Source of the DNA: Treponema sp.
GTDB lineage: Bacteria > Spirochaetota > Spirochaetia > Treponematales > Treponemataceae
Reading direction: 5' to 3'
NCBI GenBank assembly: GCA_003447785.1
Contig: DLYJ01000216.1
Coordinates: forward strand, 1 to 6,140
Length of the DNA: 6,140 nucleotides
The position numbers were made by a program, and so were the translations under genes. The notes below the pieces were generated by a model that was not told the origin of the DNA, searched no databases, and was given only the letters and a program-made list of their open reading frames with translations. Positions 1-5,900 of the stretch are shown here, in pieces; within the stretch, counting starts at the first letter, position 1, and the number at the start of each line of letters is the position of its first letter.

Positions 1-614
1 CCTGAAACAAGGGTTGAAATTACGGTGGCATAGGCCGCACCGGGAATTCCAAGCTTGAAAACAGCGATAAAAAGCAGGTCAAGAAGGATGTTTAGGACGG
101 CCGAAATAAGAAGAAAGTAAAGCGGAGTCTTTGAGTCACCAACCGAACGAATAATTCCAGACAAAATATTATAGAAGAAAATAACGGGAATTCCTGCAAG
201 AATGATGACGAAATAGGAATATGACATGTCGATTATATTATCCGGGGTTTTAAGGGCGACCAGCATGAAACGGCAAAAAATCACTGTGAAAGAAGTAATA
301 ATTAGGGAGAAAATGAGGACAAGGAACCAGGAATTGAAAATGAACTGCCGCATTGATGTATAGTCGCTGGCACCGAAACGCTGGGCAACCGGAATGGCAA
401 AGCCTGAGCAAAGCCCCATGCAGAAGCCGATAATCATAAAGTGAAGGCTTCCTGTCGCCCCGACGGCAGCGAGGGCATCCACGCCGAGAAACTGACCGAC
501 TATTACAGAATCAACGATGTTGTAGAACTGCTGGAAGAGATAGCCGAAAAAAACCGGGAGCGCAAAATTGATGATAATTTTCAGGGGATGACCGCATGTC
601 AAATCTTTTGTCAT
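1..614 (-). CDS. MATE-family multidrug/Na+ antiporter, N-terminal part (cut by window edge)
   Basis: This is the first 204 residues of an inner-membrane efflux pump of the MATE (NorM/DinF/MepA-like) family, which exports drugs or metabolites in exchange for Na+ or H+. Seen: a hydrophobic helix from about residue 12 running into the family signature QQFYNIVDSVIVGQFLG at 28-44, then ALAAVGA at 47-53. GFAIPVAQRFGA follows at 71-82, further hydrophobic helices lie at about 92-116 and 132-155, then IIRSVGDSKTPL at 154-165 and a helix at 166-186. Family members have about 450 residues and 12 helices, so the C-terminal half lies left of position 1. The ATG at 614 is preceded by AAGGCGGAG with an 8-nt spacer. 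It overlaps the stop of the upstream gene as ATGA, so translational coupling is likely. The substrate cannot be read from the sequence. Confidence 0.93.
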   Translation of the reverse strand, partial: MTKDLTCGHPLKIIINFALPVFFGYLFQQFYNIVDSVIVGQFLGVDALAAVGATGSLHFMIIGFCMGLCSGFAIPVAQRFGASDYTSMRQFIFNSWFLVLIFSLIITSFTVIFCRFMLVALKTPDNIIDMSYSYFVIILAGIPVIFFYNILSGIIRSVGDSKTPLYFLLISAVLNILLDLLFIAVFKLGIPGAAYATVISTLVS

Positions 615-1174
615 GAATAAAACTCCGCCTTAACAAGCTCAAATATTTCTTTTTCATGCCCGTCTTCAAATTGAAAATTCTCCGACGGAGAAAAGCATAA
701 CACGAAATGATTCTCAAAGTCCTTAAAATAAGGTAAGAATTCCTGACAATTCTGCTCAAAATACAGCCAGCAAAGAAGATAGATGAACTGTCCTCCAGAG
801 GTGTAACTGGCCTTGTCCGCCAGGGGAGAATAAAGCTCCACATTCTTGATGTGAGTTGCGCCTATTTCATCCTGATTTTCCTTGTCAATTTCCATGCAGG
901 ATTTGTAGAGATTGTAAGCTTTGAGAAGAGCCTGCTCGTCCCGGTCAAGGGAAGCCGCCCTGTCAGATTTTTCACCAAGAGCCTCGAAAGGAGCACGGTA
1001 AATCTTGTAAGTCGAGACCACGGAATTTCTAATCCGCTCTGCCCTCTCCCGAATCTTCTCCTCATAGTAAGAATCTTTTGAAGGAGCAACGACCCGCTGG
1101 GCATCCGGGGACTTATTAAAACGGGCGAGTTTTTGAGAGAAAGAACTTAATACATCTTGAATATTCTGGCTCAT
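611..1174 (-). CDS. Unrecognised 187-residue protein, coupled to the MATE gene
   Basis: I do not recognise this protein. The sequence has no signal peptide and no clear membrane helix, so it is probably cytoplasmic. Residues about 30-60 are rich in Lys, Arg and Glu and look helical (EEKIRERAERIRNS). Residues about 80-105 are also charged and helical. The C-terminal 60 residues are aromatic-rich (IYLLCWLYFEQ, LPYFKDFENHF) and may form a compact helical domain. The reading frame is intact and ends in TGA overlapping the ATG of the MATE pump (ATGA), so the two are co-transcribed and probably translationally coupled. The chosen ATG at 1174 has only a weak GGA ahead of it and sits 6 nt after a perfect extended -10. 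An ATG slightly upstream (GAA TGA follows) stops at once and cannot be used. It may assist or regulate the pump, but only position suggests that. Confidence 0.82.
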   Translation of the reverse strand: MSQNIQDVLSSFSQKLARFNKSPDAQRVVAPSKDSYYEEKIRERAERIRNSVVSTYKIYRAPFEALGEKSDRAASLDRDEQALLKAYNLYKSCMEIDKENQDEIGATHIKNVELYSPLADKASYTSGGQFIYLLCWLYFEQNCQEFLPYFKDFENHFVLCFSPSENFQFEDGHEKEIFELVKAEFYS

Positions 1175-1180
1175 TCCATG

Positions 1181-1189
1181 ATTATATCA
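1181..1189 (-). promoter_or_regulatory. Extended -10 promoter (TGATATAAT) for the 187-residue gene/MATE operon
   Basis: Read on the minus strand this is TGATATAAT: a consensus TATAAT with the TGn extension that can replace a -35 box. No good -35 is seen 16-18 nt upstream. Only 6 nt (CATGGA) separate it from the ATG at 1174, so transcription would start at or next to the start codon. It lies in the 34-bp gap shared with the divergent ybaK gene. Confidence 0.5.
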
Positions 1190-1208
1190 TAAAGAAAAGG
1201 ATTACGGT

Positions 1209-1694
1209 ATGAAAAAAACAAACGCAATGAGAATTCTTGATGGACTTAAAATCAAATACGAAATCCTCTCTTATGATGATGACGGAGAGCACGAGCTGAG
1301 TCGCGGAGCAGCCAGCGGAATCGCAGAAAAACTCGGAATAGACCCTGCCGCATGCTTTAAGACAATCGTAATGAGGAGCGAAAACAAGGCAATTTTCGTC
1401 TTCTGCCAGAGTGCAGAGCACGAGATAAATCTAAAAAAAGCAAGGAATGCCTGCGGTGCAAAGGAAATAAACCCGGTAAAGCCAGAGGAACTGCTTGCCC
1501 TCACAGGCTATATCCGTGGCGGCTGCTCTCCTCTCGGAATGAAAAAAAAATATCCGACATTTATAGATGAGAGTGCCCTAAAACACGAAAAAATCTATAT
1601 CAGCGCAGGAATTCGAGGTGAGCAAATCGTAATCTCCCCGGAAGACCTGCTAAAGGCCTGCAATGCAGAGGCCGTGGATTTGGTGCTGGAGTAA
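1209..1694 (+). CDS. ybaK: Cys-tRNA(Pro)/Cys-tRNA(Cys) deacylase YbaK
   Basis: A cytoplasmic trans-editing enzyme of the YbaK/ProX/INS superfamily. Known for the family: it hydrolyses Cys mischarged onto tRNA-Pro by prolyl-tRNA synthetase, and can also act on Cys-tRNA-Cys. The length of 161 residues is normal for a free-standing YbaK. Visible family marks are CFKTIV at 49-54 with the conserved catalytic-site Lys51, the glycine-rich loop GYIRGGCSPLGMKK at 100-113, PTFID at 116-120, and SAGIRGEQI at 132-140 with the second conserved Gly/Arg stretch. The ATG at 1209 follows AAAGGA (1196-1201) with a 7-nt spacer. A second Met at residue 7 is too far from this site. It is the only plus-strand gene, divergent from the 187-residue gene and convergent with the toxin remnant, 89 bp beyond its stop. 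It appears monocistronic. Confidence 0.95.
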   Translation: MKKTNAMRILDGLKIKYEILSYDDDGEHELSRGAASGIAEKLGIDPAACFKTIVMRSENKAIFVFCQSAEHEINLKKARNACGAKEINPVKPEELLALTGYIRGGCSPLGMKKKYPTFIDESALKHEKIYISAGIRGEQIVISPEDLLKACNAEAVDLVLE

Positions 1695-1731
1695 AGAAAT
1701 GCCGCCGTACCACAAGCAAACTGCCTGCAAA

Positions 1732-1775
1732 GCGGGGGAGCTGCTGCTGTGTGCGAGAACTTGATTCGCACCCGC
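1732..1775. other. Stem-loop between convergent ybaK and toxin remnant
   Basis: A 6-bp inverted repeat GTGCGA (1751-1756) and TCGCAC (1766-1771) encloses a 9-nt loop. An outer GCGG (1732-1735) and CCGC (1772-1775) can pair around it, leaving the CTG-rich 13-mer in a one-sided bulge. There is no T-run on either strand, so this is not a typical rho-independent terminator. It may still slow or protect the 3' ends of the two converging transcripts. Confidence 0.4.
1739..1751 (+). repeat. 13-bp direct repeat, left copy (AGCTGCTGCTGTG)
   Basis: This 13-mer is identical to 2327-2339, in the same orientation. The two copies lie in GC-rich intergenic stretches either side of the antitoxin and broken toxin, 588 bp apart start to start. 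The core is a CTG triplet run, so part of the match could be low complexity. Sequence outside the 13 bases does not align well. Confidence 0.5.
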
Positions 1776-1783
1776 AAGGTATG

Positions 1784-2105
1784 CTATAACTGCATATACA
1801 TTGGCATCAGTGCATTTATTTCCTGACTCTGTTCCCTTTGCATAAAGGGCTGATAATCGGCAAAAAGATTTCTTTGATAAAAACGGTGTGCTTTTTTATC
1901 CGCATAAATAAGGATATAATCGACTAATGTCTGCGTCTCACCAACATTGCGACAATGTTTTACCACCTCACCCATAATCTGATCGCTAAAATAATAATGG
2001 TCGTCAGGATTTTTTGCTTCCTTTGATTCTATATTAAAATGCATTATCAGAAAATTTTAACAAGTCTATTGAGTAATTTATATCTTCACCGAATTTATAG
2101 GGCAT
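1784..2105 (-). pseudogene. Broken GNAT-type acetyltransferase toxin (internal deletion and frame change)
   Basis: An ATG at 2105 overlaps the last base of the antitoxin stop (TAATG). It opens a frame of only 23 residues, MPYKFGEDI...FSDNAF, ending at TAA 2034-2036. In the next frame, 1784-2044 encodes about 86 residues with NPDDHYYFSDQIMGEVVKHC, then VDYILIYADKKAHRFYQRNL and a C-terminal PMYMQL. The pattern hydrophobic strand, A-D-x-x-A-x-x-FY-x-x-x-F, then a final short strand is typical of the last third of GNAT acetyltransferases. Family toxins of this kind are roughly 150-200 residues and follow a small antitoxin. Here about half is gone, including the central part that would carry the acetyl-CoA-binding loop, so the protein should be inactive. 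No Shine-Dalgarno precedes the internal ATG at 2044. The GNAT assignment rests on recalled family patterns. A short real gene at 1784-2044 is the alternative. Confidence 0.68.
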
Positions 2106-2266
2106 TATTTTTGTTTTGAGGAATTTGTATTAGACGATGGACGCTGATTTTTTTCAAAGCGGGCGATAACATCTTTAGAGGTGACATGATTTCCTTTAAA
2201 AAAAAGTTCGGCCATAGACGAATTCAATACAAATGCGCCAGTCGTGGGCTTCGCATACTTTTTCAT
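2105..2266 (-). CDS. Small putative antitoxin (53 residues) paired with the GNAT toxin remnant
   Basis: A short intact gene beginning MKKYAKPTTGAFVLNSSMAE and ending in a Ser/Asn/Lys-rich tail. The start is strongly supported by AGGAGG (2272-2277), 5 nt before the ATG at 2266, and by a sigma70-like promoter at 2288-2315. The stop TAA overlaps the start of the following toxin frame (TAATG), the layout expected of an antitoxin-toxin operon. The protein is basic at its N terminus, hydrophobic at about 12-24 (FVLNSSMAELFF), then KDVIARFEKNQ at 31-41 looks helical. I do not recognise a named DNA-binding fold, so the antitoxin role is inferred from size, order and the downstream GNAT remnant. The reading frame remains intact although its partner is destroyed. 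It could still repress its promoter or neutralise a related toxin elsewhere. Confidence 0.72.
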   Translation of the reverse strand: MKKYAKPTTGAFVLNSSMAELFFKGNHVTSKDVIARFEKNQRPSSNTNSSKQK

Positions 2267-2271
2267 GTGAA

Positions 2272-2277
2272 CCTCCT
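2272..2277 (-). promoter_or_regulatory. Strong Shine-Dalgarno (AGGAGG) of the putative antitoxin
   Basis: A perfect AGGAGG lies 5 nt before the ATG at 2266. It is the main proof that the 53-residue frame is a real gene, and it agrees with an antitoxin being made in excess over its toxin. Confidence 0.85.
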
Positions 2278-2287
2278 CTTACTCATA

Positions 2288-2315
2288 AATATACTACATT
2301 CCCCCGAAAAGTCAA
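2288..2315 (-). promoter_or_regulatory. Sigma70-like promoter of the antitoxin/toxin operon
   Basis: On the minus strand TTGACT (2310-2315) and TATATT (2288-2293) are separated by 16 nt. Transcription would start near 2281, just ahead of the Shine-Dalgarno. It places the module under its own control and not only under read-through from the DUF2442 gene. I see no clear operator palindrome. Confidence 0.6.
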
Positions 2316-2320
2316 TCGGC

Positions 2321-2386
2321 ACGGGTAGCTGCTGCTGTGCAGGGTGCCTGGCGAAGCCGAAACACCGCACGGCGGGGAAAGTCCCC
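2321..2386. other. GC-rich stem-loop cluster downstream of the DUF2442 gene
   Basis: This GC-rich patch between AT-rich flanks holds two foldable units. One is GGGGA (2374-2378) and TCCCC (2382-2386) around a 3-nt loop, directly after the DUF2442 stop. The other is GGTG (2343-2346) and CACC (2363-2366) with an inner GGC (2350-2352) and GCC (2356-2358). Neither is followed by a T-run on the minus strand, so any termination would be weak or rho-dependent. The promoter of the antitoxin begins just past it. Confidence 0.4.
2327..2339 (+). repeat. 13-bp direct repeat, right copy (AGCTGCTGCTGTG)
   Basis: Identical to 1739-1751. With that copy it brackets the antitoxin, its promoter and the toxin remnant. 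It sits inside the GC-rich stem-loop cluster. Confidence 0.5.
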
Positions 2387-2388
2387 TG

Positions 2389-2652
2389 TCAAGCATATTT
2401 ATTTTCTAATTGCATATTTGTATTAATTAACAAATTCGGTACATATAAATCTTCGTCTAAAGAATCCCAGTGAATGCCTATTCCTCCACCGCTTAATTCA
2501 TACTGAGAAAGCTGCTCTTCTGTAGCATTCGAAAATGAAGGAAAAAAAGATTTAGGAACAGAAAGCTGACGTCCATCCACAAACAAAATCCAAAGATTGT
2601 CCGAGTCAAACCAGACTTTATTTGCTCTTGCTGTTTCTTTTGAAAAATTCAT
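2389..2652 (-). CDS. DUF2442 domain protein (87 residues)
   Basis: A small cytoplasmic protein matching the DUF2442 pattern: LWILFVDGRQLSVP at 20-33 with the hallmark DGR at 26-28, FFPSFSNATEEQLSQYE at 36-52, and GIGIHWDSLDEDL at 57-69, where HW and the acidic DEDL end the domain. Function is unproven for the family. Family members often sit beside a DUF4160 gene, as here. I chose the ATG at 2652 and not the in-frame ATG at 2742. AGGAGG (2659-2664) lies 6 nt before it, the domain begins right after it, and the extra 30 residues of the longer version (Arg-rich, no family match) fall inside the DUF4160 gene. The resulting 35-nt overlap with DUF4160 implies co-transcription. Followed by a GC-rich stem-loop. 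Confidence 0.85.
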   Translation of the reverse strand: MNFSKETARANKVWFDSDNLWILFVDGRQLSVPKSFFPSFSNATEEQLSQYELSGGGIGIHWDSLDEDLYVPNLLINTNMQLENKYA

Positions 2653-2878
2653 TCCATGCCTCCTTGATCTTATCCTTATTCTCATTTGCAACTTTGCACA
2701 AATCACTGAGTTCCTTTGCAGAAAATCCAATATTATCAGCAAGCGATACTGTTTCCCCTACCCAAAATTTCGCAAGACTTTCTCCTTTTCGGACATGTAC
2801 ATGACAAGGTTCTAAAGGATTTCCCTCATTTGAGAAAAAGAAAAACCTATAACCGTTATATACAAAAATCTTGGGCAT
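2618..2878 (-). CDS. DUF4160 domain protein (86 residues)
   Basis: Matches the DUF4160 family along its whole length: MPKIFVYNGYRFFFFSNEGN at 1-20, the His-x-His signature CHVHV at 25-29 (usually P-H-I-H-V, here with Cys in place of Pro), GESLAKFWVG at 32-41, GFSAKELSDL at 51-60 and a C-terminal helix ENKDKIKEAWNEFF at 66-79. Full length for the family and intact. Biochemical function is not established. It leads a two-gene unit with DUF2442, 35 nt overlapping, a layout that resembles a toxin-antitoxin or other small addiction pair (inference). The start at 2878 has no Shine-Dalgarno. The ATG sits 6 nt after an extended -10, so the mRNA may be leaderless. It follows the pectinesterase terminator, so its transcription is separate. 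Confidence 0.88.
   Translation of the reverse strand: MPKIFVYNGYRFFFFSNEGNPLEPCHVHVRKGESLAKFWVGETVSLADNIGFSAKELSDLCKVANENKDKIKEAWNEFFKRNSKSK
2659..2664 (-). promoter_or_regulatory. Shine-Dalgarno deciding the DUF2442 start
   Basis: AGGAGG lies inside the 3' end of the DUF4160 gene, 6 nt before the ATG at 2652. An ATG immediately after it (2655-2657) reads ATG GAA TGA and stops at once, which leaves 2652 as the working start. Confidence 0.8.
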
Positions 2879-2884
2879 AATTTT

Positions 2885-2912
2885 ATACTACCACAATTTT
2901 GTAAAAAATCAA
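2885..2912 (-). promoter_or_regulatory. Promoter of the DUF4160-DUF2442 unit
   Basis: On the minus strand TTGATT (2907-2912), a 16-nt spacer and TAGTAT (2885-2890), the latter preceded by TGG to give an extended -10. Only AAAATT separates the -10 from the ATG at 2878, so the predicted start of transcription is at the start codon itself. Confidence 0.55.
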
Positions 2913-2929
2913 CAGCCATGTCAGTACTC

Positions 2930-2965
2930 AAAAAAAATCCCCGCACCACAGGACGCGGCACGGGG
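2930..2965 (-). terminator. Rho-independent terminator of the pectinesterase gene
   Basis: On the minus strand CCCCGTGCC (2965-2957) pairs with GGTGCGGGG (2947-2939) as a 9-bp stem with two G-U pairs. It is followed by A and then eight Ts (2937-2930). It lies 28 bp beyond the pectinesterase stop codon and upstream of the DUF4160 promoter. The plus strand lacks a T-run after the hairpin, so it works in one direction. Confidence 0.88.
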
Positions 2966-2993
2966 AAAAACTAAACAGAATTAACTGTCAGAA

Positions 2994-5900
2994 TTACTTA
3001 TCTACACCAATGAACGGCAGATACTCTTTTACAGCATTGCTCTGCAATGTAATAACCATAGCTGAGTCAGAATGGATAAAGTAAATATCACCATAAAGAT
3101 TAGCAGTACGACCTGCTTTATAGCAATCTTCTGAACTGTATGTGTGAGTTCCTACATATTCACAAGCGAAATCTGTATTTGCACAGGTAAGCTTATAATT
3201 GTTTACAGTAGTTACTCCATCTGTTATTGAATCTGCATTGCCATACTTACAGGTTCCTGCATCAAGAATGTAACCGCCAGCTGGGAGAGAAATTGTTACA
3301 GTTGTTGTTCCTGTTGCCTTTACTTCAGCACCGTGTCCGTTAGCATTTGCTCCGCTTACTGTAACTGTCATGTCATCATCAGTGAATGTTCCGTTGTCAG
3401 CAATTTCTACAAAATATTTTGGCTCTTTTATTGCTTTTATAAATGGCAAGTATTCTTTTACACCATTGCTCTGCAATGTAATAACCATAGCTGAGTCAGA
3501 ATGGATAAAGTAAATATCACCATAAAGATTAGCAGTACGACCTGCTTTATAGCAATCTTCTGAACTGTATGTGTGAGTTCCTACATATTCACAAGCGAAA
3601 TCTGTATTTGCACAGGTAAGCTTATAATTGTTTACAGTAGTTACTCCATCTGTTGTTGAATCTGCATTGCCATACTTACAGGTTCCTGCATCAAGAATGT
3701 AACCGCCAGCTGGGAGAGAAATTGTTACAGTTGTTGTTCCTGTTGCCTTTACTTCAGCACCGTGTCCGTTAGCATTTGCTCCGCTTACGATAACTGTCAT
3801 GTCACCATCTGTAAATGTTCCGTTGTCAGCAATTTCAACCATCCAAGATTTTGAAGCTTCACCACCATAAACATTTCCTGCGCTTGCATCTGCAACAGCC
3901 TTTGCATCTGTTTCCCATGCTGTAAGTTCTGTTTCGTCCCATTTTGAACCTGCAGCATAAGCGTCATCTTCTACAACATATACGCGGTTGAGGACTGCAC
4001 GGCGTCCGTTGAATTCAAGTGCATAGTCAGCGGCAGAGATTGTACCGACATGAGCAATTGCCTTGCTTACATCAATGTCACCTGTAAGACCGTAAACTTT
4101 AAGGCCTACCTTGTCTTCTTTTCCGTCGATGTAGTCATAAGTCTTAGCACCGCTCCAGAGGTCTGTAGAAACAGAGCCACTTCCTACTTTTGTAAATGCT
4201 GTATTTACTACCGCAATCTGATCGTAGAAGTCACCAGATCCGGCATTGCGTCCGAGGTAGCAGGTTACTCCATCTTCAACAGTTACTGTTGAGTTAAGAA
4301 GAACATAACCCTTTCCAAGTTTTGCCTTAGATTTAGTTCCACAGCGAGAAACAAACAATATGTCATCTGTAGAAGAAGCAGCTTTTGCAGAATCAAGGAG
4401 ACACTTGAGGTCACATTTTTCGACCAATGCAACATCAGAGTAACCCCAGATAAAGTCTGTATCACCTTCGATGTAACAGTCATAGAACCAAGAAGGTCCG
4501 CGAGTACAAACAGTGTCCTGATGACTCAAGAGAGTTGAATTGTAAACAACAAGCTTGTTAGAAGATTTATCGTAGAGAGCTTCTGCCTGAGTGTCAGCAG
4601 TTCCAACAACAGAACGGTCACAAGTGTTTTTGATTGTAAGATTTTTGATAACAACCTGACCTGCTTTGTTGCCAAAATAAACAACTGAACGAGTATCCAT
4701 TGAACCGTTCCATTTGTTAAGGTTAGTCCACTGGATTACGGTGTCAGTTCCGCGTGCATTAGTTCCTGTACCTGCAAGAGTAATATTTGCTGCACCGTTG
4801 AAGTGAATAAGTTCGCGGTATGTTCCCGGAGCGATATTGATTGTGTAATCACCAGTTGAATCTCCGATTGCAAGAAGAGCACCGTGAACTGTTCGGAAGT
4901 CTGCTGTCGAACTTTCTGAACCATCTACTGTGATTGTAGAAGAAGGTGTTACAGCCGCACGAACTGTAAATGACCATGCCGGGCTAGCTTTGTTAAGGGC
5001 AAGACCGTCAAAGTCTTTTGAGTTGAGTTTAGCAGTAATAACATTTTTTGGAATTGCAACAAAGTAAGTTTTACCTGCTTTGAGTGCTCCATAATGTGGA
5101 GTAAAGTAAACAGATTTTCCTTCAACACGAATCATCTGATCCTTAACATTTACAGTATTGCCTGCCTGTACATCAATTGTTTCATTGCTTGCTTTGATTG
5201 TATCAACCCAGTTTCCTTCGTTATCATAGATAGAAATTGAACCTGTTGAAGATACTTCTGGTTCATCATCAAATGTGATTCTTAATTCACCATCTTCAAA
5301 TACTGATGCAGCTCCATTTGCAGGATAAACTGAAGTGAGTGCACCATAATTGTCTGTTGAATTAAAATCTTCAACAACAACAGTAATTGTAGAAGCAATG
5401 TAGGTAGCCTTAGAGTTGATTACCTTGAGAGTTGTAGATGTTGTCGGAGCAATGCCCTTAACAGTAAGTGTTCCGTTACCATCATTAGTAACTGTGAGGA
5501 TGGAACTATCGTATTCAAGCAATACACTAGCTGGAGAACCGTCTGCAAGACAGGTGTAAGTAATTGTATCTTCACTGTTAAGCTGGAGCCTGAGTGATGT
5601 GCTGCTTACAGCGAGTGAAGAAAGAACAGTCTGTTCATCAAGACCGTCAAATGTGTAGCTCTTGCCTGCAACTTCCATCTTGATATTGCTGTACTTGGCG
5701 TTTTCTGCAGTTGTACCGCCTAAAGCTGGATAAACGATATCGGTTGTGCTGTAGTACATTGGTGTTGTATTTGAACCGAGGATATTTCCAGCAGAATCAG
5801 ATACCGTATAAACAATACAGTTTGAACTTCCGTTTTCTGTGTTGTTAGCAGCAGTATATTCAGCCTTAAAGTGGTATTTTGTACCTGTAGCCCAGCTTAC

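Noticed and set aside
851..1081. Plus-strand frame inside the 187-residue gene
   Set aside because: It lies antisense to a gene whose frame is full length and coupled to the pump. It has no supporting ribosome site or recognisable protein.
1151..1187. TTGAAT and TTATAT as a ybaK promoter
   Set aside because: The spacing is 19 nt and both boxes are weak, so it cannot be separated from background in this AT-rich gap.
1732..1775. tRNA T-arm-like hairpin near the end of ybaK
   Set aside because: A TTCG-containing stem is present, but no acceptor stem, D-arm or anticodon arm can be placed around it on either strand.
1595..1777. Minus-strand frame of 60 residues overlapping the end of ybaK
   Set aside because: It is a shadow of ybaK on the opposite strand, with no ribosome site and low-complexity composition.
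2186..2473. 95-residue frame on the plus strand
   Set aside because: It is antisense to the small antitoxin, crosses its promoter and the hairpin cluster, has no Shine-Dalgarno and has no family-like composition.
2653..2742. Longer DUF2442 protein starting at 2742
   Set aside because: The extra 30 residues are an out-of-frame reading of the DUF4160 gene. A clear AGGAGG precedes the ATG at 2652, where the family match begins.
3009..3839. Repeat pair as a CRISPR or mobile element
   Set aside because: The repeat is a 429-bp in-frame protein module with only two copies and coding sequence throughout. There are no spacers, terminal inverted repeats or transposase.
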